64,000 bases of DNA from Microcebus murinus (Eukaryota; Chordata; Mammalia; Primates; Cheirogaleidae). This document shows positions 1 to 10,955 of the stretch, one piece after another. The notes under the pieces were generated by a model. The model saw nothing but the letters and a program-made list of their open reading frames with translations. It made no database searches and was not told where the DNA came from. The stretch spans positions 6,291,501-6,355,500 of the forward strand of contig NC_134108.1 of assembly GCF_040939455.1 (NCBI RefSeq). Reading direction: 5' to 3'. Every line of letters starts with the position of its first letter. Position 1 is the stretch's first letter. The translations under genes were made by a program, and so were the position numbers.

Positions 1-860
1 CTTTTATGTATTTTATACATATGCAGCTGGATCAAAATCTCATTTTATTTTGATTGTTTTCTTTAATTAAAGATAACAACAATTTATATTTCCAAAAAGA
101 GAAACTGTACCCAGCTTGAGGGATGTCTGGCCACAGATCCCTGTAATGTTACCTAGCACCTTTGCTTCATTCCTGTTAAGTGTGATTACCAGCCATTGGG
201 AGGAAGATCTCAGGCATTTTTTCCAGAAAAAAATCCAACCCAAGTCCAAACACTGTGGTTAAAAATAGCCTGCATTATGGACAGGAACAAAAATATGTAC
301 TTCTGAAGTGACAAGGTTGACTGACTCTTTCTTCATTTACTTTTTTGGAGTACAACTGATTGGGAACAATATTTGCTAATATATTTACTGTGACAAGGTC
401 AAGATTTCTTGACTTGCAGGGAAAATTATGACATATCCGTGACTTAAAGGAAAAATAATGATGAAAAGAGTTTTAAAAGTGCCAATGAGAATATACTAGC
501 TTTGGGTAGAATTTTCGATCTTGAAAGCAAAGGGCATTTTCATTAATGACACGTTTTTCTTAATCGTACTGACTTAGGAAGCTACAAATCTGAACATGTA
601 TGTTAAATACCTTCAGTGTTACTGATTAAGATAATTTCACAGTGTCTGTGGGATAGACACCCTCTTCTCAGCTGAATCACAGACCTACCCTGTGTGGGGG
701 AGGGAGAGGGGGGTGGCTTCCTTGTACCCACCTGTGCCTTCCTAACTAACCTATGCTCCCAGGACCCTTCTAACGGCTGGGGCAGGTGTGTTTGTGGTAC
801 CTCCATAAGTGCTTCCAGGGCAGACTCCACAGCTCTGTTGCACAGCGGGGTTACCAGCAC
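1..860. other. unassigned AT-rich DNA
   Basis: No gene, RNA gene or repeat family could be recognised. The stretch is AT-rich with short homopolymer runs. The open frames are short and have no familiar domain. Confidence 0.5.
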
Positions 861-1000
861 TGAGTCTGGATTCAGGCTGCCTGAATTCAGATTTCTCCAG
901 GTACCAGCTATGAATGAGCCTCTTCCGTAAAATAAGGAGACAATAGCTACCTGGTAGGACCACTGTGAGGTAATACACATAAATACCTTCACACTCTGTC
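861..1000 (+). repeat. MIR SINE fragment
   Basis: The order of short motifs matches the MIR core: a TGAGTCTGGATTCAGGCTGCC block, then CTCTTCCGTAAAATAAGGAGA, then a GTGAGGTAATACA tail. MIR is a tRNA-derived SINE, inactive since early mammal evolution. Divergence is high and the ends are approximate. Confidence 0.6.
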
Positions 1001-1655
1001 TGGTGGGTGATTACTTCTTAAGGAGTTATGCTACTAGTTGCAATTGTTTAATTGTTGATGATGTTTTTTGTTTTTGTTTTAGTATCGTTAATACATTAGC
1101 ATGTGGCAGCTTTCCAGGCTTGCGATTATTAATACACATCAGCCCTCATTATTTTTTTTTCGGTGTTCCAGTGGAGTCTGATGGTTTTCTCCATTGGTTT
1201 GTTGTACCATCATCCTAATAAGACCAGGCAGCAGAACCATGGAAAACTGGAACATAGTGCAGGGCTGGGAGGCAAGACTGAAGTTAAACTAGAAAGACAA
1301 CAGAGACAGCAAAGCCGTGGACCTGAAGAAGTGAGTTAGAACAGTGTACGAGTGAGCGTGTGCAGCCCACCCACCCGGTTCTGCCCGAGCGCAGACTTGG
1401 CCCATCGGCCTCCCTGCCCTTCCCCTCCGTTGGCCGGTGAGGGCCATCAGACAGCATTACGCCGATTTCTATTTCATGACAGGGAAACAAATGAGTTTCA
1501 TGAGAGGGAACACGCTAATAAAAAATACGGGCTGAATAATCAGTATTAGATTCAATTCATTATATTCCTGATTTTTCAAATGTGCAGAGATGACCTAAAT
1601 TGTATCATGATGTCTATAATCAAACATGATAGCTCTACTGACATATCTGAGAGCA
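1001..1655. other. unassigned DNA
   Basis: No gene or repeat recognised. The segment from about 1350 to 1450 is GC-richer, with several CpG sites, but shows no promoter or exon that I can support. Confidence 0.45.
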
Positions 1656-1659
1656 GTCT

Positions 1660-1779
1660 TGCAGACGAGGAGGCTTCGTGCTGCAGCGGCGTTTTGGGTG
1701 GTTGCTATAGAGACTGCTGCCCCGCAAAGCTTGAAGCGTCTGCTAGCTGGCCCTTCACAGAGAAGGCTCGCTGCCCCTG
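1660..1779 (-). mobile_element. hAT-Charlie MITE fragment
   Basis: Read on the minus strand it resembles the non-autonomous hAT element that begins CAGGGG..GGC and continues with a GGGCCAG block and a GGGC..CAGTCTCT block. The plus strand shows GCTATAGAGACTGC, GCCCCGCAAAGC and CTGGCCCTTCACAGAG in the expected order. The same family is better preserved at 42873-43161. Non-coding; subfamily not assigned. Confidence 0.5.
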
Positions 1780-1784
1780 GACTG

Positions 1785-3731
1785 GGTGCCCCGGTGGCCT
1801 TCTACACCTGGCCCCCTCTCCCTCCTCTCCATGCCCTCCTCTCTTCCCCTGCCACTTTCTTTACTTCTTCAACTCTTGAGAAAAACTGCTTTTTATCCCC
1901 AATTAATAGAAACTGTCAGTACAATAAGGAAAATTCTGGAAGGAGAGACTCAAGAATATTAACAATCGGTATACTTGGTTAGGGAGATTATGAGTTGTTT
2001 TTTTCCCCCTTCTTCTTTCTTTATGTTTATCTCTATTTTCTAATTTTTTTTTTTTTAATGAACATTTTGAACCTTAGTAATTAAAACAGCAAGCAAATAG
2101 GAAAGGCTTTTTAATCAGCAGTAGCGCCAGGCTTATTGATAACAGTCTTAGTTAGGAGTGAAGAGGTTGAAATGTAATTAGCCTGCTCCGGGAGAAGATT
2201 ATCTTTGCAGCATGAGATGCTGCCAAAGCCCCTTTGCCGGCCCTTTCGTCAGGAGACTTCCAGCTCGTTTTGAGGGATGGAGGATCTCTCGAGTCACTGA
2301 GCAGGGAGGAAGACTTAAAAGGCTGTCAAGCCCATCACCATGCAGGGAGAGTGATATTTGAAACACTGAATGTATTTAGTGACCTGTGCGACATGGGTGA
2401 GGCGATCAGAGGGTCCCTTCAGTGTGGGTTCGGCCTTACTGCTGGGCGCCTGCTACGGGACAGCCCCGACTCCGCTGGGACGTGCTTCTTGGGGCGCCCA
2501 TCCTAGGGAACGAGGAGAATGGCCCTGGGAAGGCCGGGCCTCTGGCCACTGCGTCCCTGGTCCCCTCCAGTTAGACAGACTCGTTTATCTTTCCACTGAC
2601 CAGTTTTCTTCTCGGAGTTCTCAGGGCATCACCATCCACGCATTCAAAGAATATTTACTGATCCCCTGCTAGTGCATACTCTGGGGTGGGACATAAAGAA
2701 GTAGGACCCATATCGTGCACAGTCTCAGTGGAGAAACTGAGTCATGTAGAAATCGTTAGGGAAGTGATGTTTTTAGAATCCCTGTCTCGGTCTTGAAGTT
2801 TCCATGTGGACGCCGGGCTCTGCAGTGCCTCTTGGTGGTTGCGACGGGCACTAACTGAAGACTATAAAGACGCCGCTCTTCCCAGTAGACAACACTTTGC
2901 CTGGCTTCCAAATCCATTTTCCTACTTAAGAAAGTTGGCTTGTTTCGGTTCAATCATGGGGAGTGAAAAAAAAAAAAGCCACTTTAAAAAATGTATCTAC
3001 CAACCTCTAAGATGGAACGAACCCAAGGGATTGATGAACTTAAAATATTTATACAACTGCTCAATTTTAATAATTAGTGACATAGAGTAGCAGACTCTGG
3101 CTAATGTGTCTCTTCCTGTCTTCTGCCATGCGATCGTTTTGCTGGAAACAATGCTGAGCGGTTCTTCCTCTTGCATCCTCGTTGCTGTGCTGCACAGTGA
3201 CAGTGGGGACCTAAGCAGGTCCTCTCGGCAAGGAAGGAGGACGCCACCTCCGTAGGTACAGTGTGCTGCAGGGGGCCTGGGCCTAAGCTCACAGCAGCTT
3301 CCACGCCCCACACTCCTCGGGGGTGTCATGCTGAGGCACCCCTTTCTCCCTGAGGACATCCTGTGTGAAGGGCTTTGTAAAGAGTTGCTCTGTCTATGTC
3401 ACAGGGTTAGCATGGCTATTACAAAGCATAATTCAAATTTGAGACTTTATCGTGGGTACGAATACAAATACTGACTTGCCAACAAGGAGATATGAACAAG
3501 AATCAAAGTATCCATGAATTAGGAACAATGCAAGACCTCTACCTCCCCACAGTCCCGAGCAACCTGTTCCTTCCTCCTCCTGTTCCTGCTCCCCACGGTC
3601 TCCTCAGCAGACTGGCCCCCAGAGACTTCCACTGGACTGTGACGTCGGAATCCTAAAGCAGCACCCTTTGGCTCTGCCCTCATACTGTTCTATTGTCAGT
3701 ACAACCCTTGTTATTATCTAAAATTATTCTG
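1785..3731. other. unassigned DNA, mixed composition
   Basis: No gene supported. The 2230-2580 segment is GC-richer and carries overlapping open frames of 90 to 100 codons without a recognisable domain. About 2636-2705 faintly resembles L2/MIR ('TATTTACTGATCCCCTGC') but is too diverged to call. A TTTTTTTTTTTT run lies near 2045. Confidence 0.4.
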
Positions 3732-4013
3732 TGTTATGGGTTGAATGTGTCCCCCAAAGTTCATGTGTAGGAAACTTAATCCCCAAGGCAACAGGTAGCG
3801 CCACTAAGAGGTGAAGATGGGTTAATGCCCTCAGCAGTTCTCTTGTCCTTCCACCTTCTGACACGGGCTGATGGAGCAAGGAGGCCCCCACCAGAGGCCG
3901 GTTCCGATCTTGACCTTTCCAGCCTCCAGAACTGTGAGAAACAAATCTCCGTTCTTTATAAATCACCTAGTCGCAGGCGTTCTGTTAATAGCAACACAAA
4001 ACGGTCCAAGACA
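3732..4013 (+). mobile_element. ERVL-MaLR solo LTR (MLT/MST type)
   Basis: It begins TGTTATGGGTTGAATGTG and ends with an ACACAAAACGG..CAAGACA tail, the typical 5' and 3' ends of MaLR LTRs. Inside are CCTCCAGAACTGTGAGAAA and a TTCTTTATAAATCACC block with the polyadenylation region. No internal MaLR sequence is attached, so this is a solo LTR. The 5-bp flanks (TTCTG and TCTTG) match only partly, which fits great age. Confidence 0.75.
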
Positions 4014-4139
4014 TCTTGCGATTCTCTTTCCATGGTGGTTCCATGTAAGGCCCGCGAGAGCTGGGACTTTTCCAGCCAAGCCTACACTACAGGCTCAGCA
4101 CACAGCAATTAGAACAAATGCCCGCGTTACCCTCTGACA
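4014..4139. other. unassigned spacer
   Basis: Short unassigned stretch between the MaLR LTR and the L2 fragment. No feature recognised. Confidence 0.4.
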
Positions 4140-4590
4140 CTCAGTGTGCACTTCGGCGTGATCCTTCTCTAATTGTGTTATACTGTTTTCATCTTGTTCT
4201 TCCCCTGCTCACAAACTCAGCCTGCTTCCCTGTTGCTTCTTGTTTCTGAGCTAACGGCCTCTGCCCTGCTGCCAAGGCCCCTCGTCAAAGTCTCCCCTTG
4301 TAGCCATCCAAACTGAGGGGTCACTTAACCTCCCGAGCTGCCCCCGTTGCATTGCCGCTGCCTCCCAGGGTTCACTTGGCACTGTTTTGCTTTACCATTG
4401 CTGGTACAATAAATTTCCTTATAATTGTTCTCAAGCTTTTCCTGCTCAACCACAGTGAAAATACCTAAAGTGCATGGACTTCATATTTGGTTTTTTTTGT
4501 TTGTTTTTTTATTTCCCTCTCTAGACGTCTTGCACATAAAATCCCTTAAACAAGTAGGTACTCAGTAAATGCCTGTTGACAGATGGACTT
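4140..4590 (+). repeat. L2 LINE fragment, 3' part
   Basis: The right end has the L2 tail pattern, GTAGGTACTCAGTAAATGCC followed by TGTTGACAGATGG. The left part is pyrimidine-rich in the manner of L2 3' sequence. An old, inactive LINE with no open reading frame left. The left boundary is approximate. Confidence 0.55.
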
Positions 4591-5097
4591 AGACATAACA
4601 TTTAAGTTTATTTCTTTGTTTGGGAGAAAGGGGTTAACAGGCCTCAGCCTCTAAAAGCATATTTTCGTTCATAGTGCAGCCATGGTTTTGAAGCTCCCAG
4701 CAGCAAATTGCCACCCACACGCAAGGAAAACGGATTTCTGTACATTTAGGAAAAAAAAAAATAAAAAATAAAGCACTGCTGCTTTCAATGCAGCCCAGCT
4801 ATATTTCATGCCAGTGGCATGTTGGAAATAAAGAGAAACAGCAGAGGCCCAGAAAATGCCTCTAGTTCTTCCCCATTTCTGAATTCTCTATCAGCACTGA
4901 CATCTGGCAATGGAATATTACTCCAGCAGCAATTATATAAACAGAGCATCAGAAGCAAGGTTGCTGTTAGCATCAGATTAACCCAGTCTCCTCAGTGCTT
5001 TGTGTTAGACCAAGAACTGGAGACACAGTGATGTTCAGAGGGCCTCTGGGTGGCTCAGAGAGGAGTCTGTAAGGTGGACCCACGCACAGCATGGCAG
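4591..5097. other. unassigned DNA, possible non-repeat island
   Basis: No repeat recognised. The 4780-4960 part is complex sequence without simple-repeat character and would be a fair place to look for conserved non-coding sequence, but conservation cannot be judged from one genome. Confidence 0.35.
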
Positions 5098-5279
5098 CTG
5101 GGTCTCTAAGCCAGATCACACTTTCCAGAAGAGCTTGTTAAACATAGATCACTGGGCCCCAACTCAGAGCTCATTTAGTCAGTGTAAGGTGAGCTTCTTG
5201 ATTGTGTTCCTAACAAATTCCAAGATGACACTAATGGTGCTGGTGTGGAGTTCTCACTTTTGAGAACCATTGCTCCAAC
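5098..5279 (+). mobile_element. MER5A hAT MITE
   Basis: Ends with TTTTGAGAACCATTG, the MER5 terminal inverted repeat. Inside are AGCTTGTTAAACATAGATC and CTGGGCCCCAACTCAG, the usual MER5A core. Length (about 180 bp) fits the roughly 190-bp family. The left end is diverged. It lies directly upstream of the minisatellite. Confidence 0.7.
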
Positions 5280-5295
5280 AGGTGGCTGAGCAGCG

Positions 5296-6882
5296 AACTG
5301 TAGGGTAGCTTGGGAGAGCAGGGGGTTCCTAGCAGACTGGACAGTAGCTTGGGAGAGCAGGGTGGGGGGGTCATAGCAGACTTTAGGGTAGCTTGGGAGA
5401 GCAGGGAGTCCTAGCAGACTGGAGGGTAGCTTGGGAGAGCAAGGGGTCCTAGCAGACTGGAGGGTAGCTTGGGAGAGCAGGGGATCCTAGCATACTGGAG
5501 GGTAGCTTGGGAGAGCAGGGGGTCCTAGCATACTGGAGGGTAGCTGGGAAGAGCAGGGGGTCCTAGCAGACTGTAGGGTAGCTTGGGAGAGCAAGGGTCC
5601 TAGCAGACTGGAGGGTAGCTTAGGAGAGCTGGGAGTCCTGGCAGACTGGAGGGTAGCTTAGGAGAGCAGGGGGTCCTAGCAGACTGGAGGGTAGCTTGGG
5701 AGAGCAAGGGGTCCTAGCAGACTGGAGGGTAGCTTGGGAGAGCAGGGGGTCCTAGCATACTGGAGGGTAGCTGGGGAGAGCAGGGGGTCCTAGCAGACTG
5801 AAGGGTAGCTTGGGAGGGCAGGGGTTCCTAGCAGACTGGAGAGTAGATTGGGAGGGCAGGATGTCCTAGCGTACTGGAGGGTAGCTGGGGAGAGCAGGGG
5901 GTCTTAGCAGACTGAAGGGTAGCTTGGGAGGGCAGGGGGTCCTAGCAGACTGGAGAATAGCTTGGGAGGGCAGGGGGTCCTAGTGGACTGTAGGGTAGCT
6001 TGGGAGAGCAGGGGGTCCTAGTGGACTGGAGGGTAGCTTGGGAGAGCAAGGGGTCCTAGTGGATTGGAGGGTAGCTTGGGAGAGCAGGGGGTCTTAGCAG
6101 ACTGGAGAGTAGCTGGGGAGAGCAGGGGGTTCGAGCAGACTGGAGGGTAGCTTGGGAGAGCAAGAGTTCCTAGCAGACTGGAGGGTACCTTAGGAGAGCT
6201 GGGAGTCCTAGCAGACTGGAGGGTAGCTTGGGAGAGCAGGGGGTCCTAGTGGACTTTAGGGTAGCTTGGGAGGGCAGGGGGTCCTAGTGGACTTTAGGGT
6301 AGCTTGGTAGAGCAAGGGGTCCTAGTGGACTGGAGAGTAGCTTGGGAGAGCAGGGGGTCCTAGCAGACTGGAGGGTAGCTTGGGAGGGCAGGGGGTCCTA
6401 GCAGACTGGAGGGTAGCTTGGGAGAGCAGGGGGTCCTAGCAGACTGTAGGGTAGTTTGGGAGGGCAGGGGGTCCTAGCAGACTGGAGGGTAGTTTGGGAG
6501 AGCAGGGGGTCCTAGCAGACTGGAGGGTAGCTTGGGAGGGCAGGGGGTCCTAGCAGACTGGAGGGTAGCTTGGGAGAGCAGGGGGTCCTAGCAGACTGGA
6601 GGGTAGCTTGGGAGAGCAGGGGGTCCTAGCAGACTGTAGGGTAGTTTGGGAGGGCAGGGGGTCCTAGCAGACTGTAGGGTAGTTTGGGAGGGCAGGTGGT
6701 CCTAGCAGACTGGAGGGTAGCTTAGGAGGGCAGGGGGTCCTAGCAGACTATAGGGTAGCTTGGGAGAGCAGGGGGGTCATAGCAGACTGGAGAGTAGCTG
6801 GGGAGGGCAGGGGATCCTAGCAGACTGGAGAGTAGCTGGGGAGGGCAGGGGATCCTAGCAGACTGGAGGGTAGCTGGGGAGG
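5296..6882 (+). repeat. 38-bp G-rich minisatellite, about 42 units
   Basis: A tandem array with a 38-bp unit made of GGGTAGCTTGGGAGAGCAG followed by GGGGTCCTAGCAGACTGGA. Units differ at a few fixed places: GAGAGC or GAGGGC, AGCAGACTG, AGTGGACTG or AGCATACTG, and CTTGGG or CTGGGG. Spacing between equivalent diagnostic sites is a multiple of 38 (for example 114 and 190 bp). The plus strand is strongly G-rich, and units with GAGGGC satisfy the four-tract G-quadruplex rule. The 38-bp period is not a multiple of three, so it is not a coding repeat. Confidence 0.97.
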
Positions 6883-8062
6883 ACCAAGACACTTCGGCCG
6901 TGTCCCTCAGCAGCTGAGGATCTGCACCAGCTCACAAATGCTGCACAGGCTCAGCCGCAGCTGGCTGTGTCATGTCACCCGTCAGCTGAGATACAACTAA
7001 GCAACATCTAAACTCAACTGGATGTGAACCAGGGCCTGCATAACAGTGGGGGCTTCTTTTTGTCACCTCATTTTTAGGAAAAAATAGTGTCAATTTTTCT
7101 TTTTAACCAGCCAGCCAATTTACTCTAATTCTGCAAAAACTGTGTATGGGACCCTTCCTTGAACGAACATAAAACTGTCATTATTAACCAGATCTCTTCT
7201 AATTTTTAATGAAAAATATTTATATTATTCATATTAAAGAGAAAGATTCATTTAATAAAAATGATAAGATGCAGATAAACAAAAACAAGACAGCAAAGAA
7301 ATACACAGAATGTGACCCCCGAGCAAAGGCCACTGTTGACATTGCAGATATTCAGAGATACTTCAGAGCATCCCCTAAAAGTCTAGAAGACAAGGGGCTT
7401 GCTTCTATTGAGTCTTTCAGTCCTGAGATATCTCTGATTCAAATTATCTTAGGCTTTGTTTCTGCTGCGTTGGATTCTGTGTTACCATTGGCAACCTCCT
7501 AATATCAGTGAATGACAAGTCTCAGAGCTACTCCACCTCCAAGAAGGCAAAACCTTAAAAACATCTACTGTGTGCATGTTCATTATAGGGCCTCAGCTCT
7601 GGGCTGAGTATCTTTGGCATTAGAGCCGTCAGCTGCCTTACAGGCTAGGGGTGGTATCATCTCTGGTTATTAAAGGACTTTAGAGAGGAATTAGAAAGAA
7701 TAATGTTAACTAAAGATGCTGTATTTGAAAGATATGTGTGCACTTGGAAGTATGCTCCACTGTGGGGATTTAACAAGCCTGTAAATGCCACTTTCAAGAA
7801 AAGAAACACTCATATGTGTCTTTGGGAGAATAGCCAAAAGCCAACAGAACATCTCTCACTGGCTCTGTGCTGAAAATAACGACTAGACCTCACCATCTCA
7901 TCCTTTCATGCTGCATTCACTTATCTGTGTGTACCCATTTCAGAAATGCCCCTTGGGTGTGAAGGTCAATGAGAAAGTTGTCTTTGTTTTTCTGTTTTCT
8001 GGGTTTAGGGTCTTAAATTGTCATGGTTTTTGGTTTTTAAGATGGAGTATATGGACATTCCA
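6883..8062. other. unassigned DNA
   Basis: No gene or repeat recognised. A 97-codon open frame at 7209-7502 (plus) is rich in Lys, Asn and Ile and has no recognised domain. It looks like an AT-composition artefact. Confidence 0.45.
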
Positions 8063-8421
8063 TGTCTTAGTCTGTTTGTGCTGCTATAACAAAATACCAA
8101 AAACTGGATAATTTATAAACAACGAAAATTTATTTCTTACAGTTCTAGAGTCCGGGCAGTTCATGATCAAGGCGCTGGTCTTGGAGTCTGGTGGGGGCTG
8201 CTCTCCACTTCCAAGACGGCATCTGGCTTCTGTGTCCTCACGTGGGGGTGCTGGGAGGGCAAGAGAGCCTAAGCCTGAGCAAAGCCTCTTTCATAAGGAC
8301 CTTAATCCCACTTATAAGGGAGGAGCCCTCATGGCCTAATCGCCCCTGAAAGGCCCCACCTCGTAATGCTATCACATTTGCAACACCTGAATTTGGGAGA
8401 AGACACATTCAAACCATAGCA
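8063..8421 (-). mobile_element. MaLR solo LTR, MST/THE1 type
   Basis: On the minus strand it begins TGCTATGGTTTGAATGTG and ends with CAGACTAAGACA, the ends of MST/THE1 LTRs. Length 359 bp is in the family range. Inside are blocks corresponding to AGGTGGGGCCTTT and the AATTTATTT..AGTTTTTGG 3' part. Flanking 5-mers TTCCA and TTCCC match at four of five sites, a plausible target-site duplication. No internal sequence is attached. Confidence 0.85.
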
Positions 8422-9105
8422 TTCCCTTACTTCCGAGTCATACTGTGAGGGCTGGGACTCATTTTCTTCTTCTCTTTTCAGTATCTGTGATTTACCTTGG
8501 CCACAGTTGTTCACTACCTATTGCCAATATCAAATGTCAGTATATTTTGCTCAGATCAAGCCACTGTGGATCATTGCATTACAAACCCAGTGCTCCTTTT
8601 AAGAGCGACATAAATGTGAACAAATGAGTGTGAGCAGGAGAGTGATGGAGGGTGAGATCCTAAGAGCAATAGTGGAAGAAAGGTGTAGGTTTAGGCTGAA
8701 GAAAAGCTGCAGCATAATATGAAATGTATTTGGTCTTTACTCCTAGTTCCTCACATAGAGTATCTAAACCCCTAGAATTTCCTGAGTGATAGGAGTCTCT
8801 TTTGTTTTTCATAACAAGCACCCTTTGAGTTTATTCAAAGATAGTTACTCAGGTTGCAGCCCCTAGATAGCTTCAGGATGGGGCCAGTTACCAGGAAGAC
8901 CAAGTGCTTAGAGGATTAGAGGGTTGGAACTTTCAGCTCCACCCACCAACCTCTGGGAAGGGGGTGTTCTGGAACAAGATTGATGAGCTTCTGGGGTGTT
9001 GAACATGTAGAGGTGCAGGGAGGGTAGCCCAGAGAGGGCATGGAAGCTCCACACTCCTTCGCTTCACCTAGTGTTCATTGGTATCCTTTATAATATCCTT
9101 TAGAA
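8422..9105. other. unassigned DNA
   Basis: No gene or repeat family recognised in this stretch between the MST-type LTR and the MER1 element. Confidence 0.45.
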
Positions 9106-9561
9106 CAGGGGTCCCAACCTTTTTGGGGCCAGGGACCAGTTTCATGGAAGACAATTTTTCCATGGACTGGAGGGGAAGGACATGGTTTGGGGATAATTTA
9201 AATACATCACATTTATTTTGCGGTCAGACTTCTCTGCTAATGATAATCTGTATTTGCAGCTGCTCCCCAGCGCTAGCATCACCGCCTCAGCTCCCCCTCT
9301 AATCATCAGGCATTAGATTCTCCTAAGGAGCTCACAACCTAGATCCCTCCCAGGCAGGCGCAGTTTACAATAGAGTTCGCGCTTCTATGAAAATCTAATG
9401 CTGCCTTTGATCAGACAGGAGGCGGGGCTTATGCAGTGATGTGAGCAATGGGGAGCGCCTGTAAATACCTATGGAGCCACTCACCTCCTGCTGTGCAGCC
9501 CAGTTCCTAATAGACCATAGACCGGTACCAGTCTGCAGTTCTGGGGGATTGGGGGCCAGAG
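9106..9561. mobile_element. MER1A-like hAT MITE
   Basis: The left end is CAGGGGTCCCAACCTTTTTG, followed by CCAGGGACCAGTTTCATGG and ACAATTTTTCCATGGACTGG. The right part contains CTCACCTCCTGCTGTGCAGC and ACCGGTACCAGTCTGCAG. Length (456 bp) suits the longer MER1A form rather than MER1B. Flanking 8-mers CTTTAGAA (9098-9105) and CCTTAGAA (9562-9569) match at seven of eight sites, as expected for a hAT target-site duplication. Related to Charlie3; no transposase is encoded. Confidence 0.9.
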
Positions 9562-10729
9562 CCTTAGAATAAACCAGCAAATCTAAGCGTTTCCCTGAGT
9601 TCTGTGAGCTGTCCTAGCAAACTCATCCAACCCAAAGAGGGGGTTGTGGGAACCCTGGTTTGCAGCCAGTCAGTCAGCAGTATGAGCAGCCCAGACTTGC
9701 AACTGGCATCCAAAGTAGGTGCAGTCTTGTGGAGCTGAGACCTTCGCCTCTGGGCTCTGGCACTGTCTCCAGGTAGATAGCATCAGACTTGAATTGAATT
9801 ATAGGATACCCAGTTGCTGTTCTCTGGAGAACTACTTGGTGCATGGGGAAACCCCACACACCCACCGCCATCTGGTCACAGAAGTGCTCTAAGTTGGGTG
9901 TCTGAGTGGAAGGGCAAAAACAGTTTGTTTGCTTTTTTTCTTTACTCAGGAGCAGATATGGTGGAGGTCTGGGAGCATCCGTGACATACATCTTTACATA
10001 TTGGAGGCCTAGCAAGAGAAAAAAGTATAGAGTTCATCTGTTTTGTTTCTCACAGAAGAACTTGGATCCATACAGAAGTAAATTTGACAAGGAACGGATT
10101 TATATTCAAAATAAGAACAAATTTTAGAATTAGTATTATTGAAAAATGGAATGGGACTTCTTCAGAAATCATAAGCTCCCAGTCATTGGAAGGTTTTTTT
10201 GAGAGTCTGAATGAACGTGTTTCAGAAATGCCAGGGACTTCCTTCCCTGTGCCTATTTTTCAGAAATGTTCAAAAAGATAAGTTTTTCAATATCTGATCT
10301 CATTTGTCTTTTAGATCAATGGGAATAAAAAATATTTTTTTCTCCATGTCTACCACTGGACGAAATAAGTATGAGAGAGAGGAAGGAAGTGAGAGAGGGA
10401 GAAAGAGTAGATTTCAACAACTGTGCCACCATTCAAGATTTGGGAAGCAAGGAAATGTCCTGTGTCTTTCTCTGAGTCATCCAGTGGGAGCCCTGTGGTT
10501 AGCAGCTGGCTTTGGCTTGTTGGCAGCCTTGCCTAGAAGAACTATACAGAAGTGGAATATGCTAGAGCACTAACAGAAGACTGGATGATCAAATCATTCT
10601 CACGATGTTCAGGGTTTTGTAGAACTGTGAACTCTTACACACACATGTACCTTCGCGCACACACACATACACTCCACACCCATATTTTACCTTGAAACTG
10701 AGGATATCAAGAATGAGAAGCAAAGACAT
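9562..10729. other. unassigned DNA with a short CA-rich tract
   Basis: No gene recognised. An imperfect CA microsatellite lies at about 10636-10676 (ACACACACATGTACC, then CACACACACATACAC). A purine-rich GAGAGAGGAAGGAAG tract lies near 10374. Open frames of 73 to 113 codons on both strands lack known domains. Confidence 0.45.
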
Positions 10730-10955
10730 ATAGATGCTGTTTGACTTAAGATGGGGTTATATCCCAATAAACCCATCATAAACTGGATAAAGAGAAATAG
10801 CATAAAGTGAAAGTTTCTGACTTATCACATTTTCAATTTACCATGGGTTTATCTGGATGTAGCCTCATTGCAAGTCAAGGAGCAATCTGATGCATCACTT
10901 CATTGTAGAATTGAGCCATCCTAACACAAACCATAGTAAGTCAGAGACCATCTTT
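10730..10955 (+). mobile_element. TcMar-Tigger MITE
   Basis: The left end reads CTGTTTGACTTAAGATGGGG then TATATCCCAATAAACCCATC. The right end reads CATAGTAAGTCAGAGACCATC, close to an inverted copy of the left end. This is the layout of short Tigger-type MITEs whose ends resemble a 'gacttacgatgg' motif. TA dinucleotides flank both sides. Non-coding; exact family not assigned. Confidence 0.6.

Noticed and set aside
5296..6882. CRISPR-like array
   Set aside because: Units are adjacent 38-bp copies without unique spacers, in a mammalian genome. It is a minisatellite.
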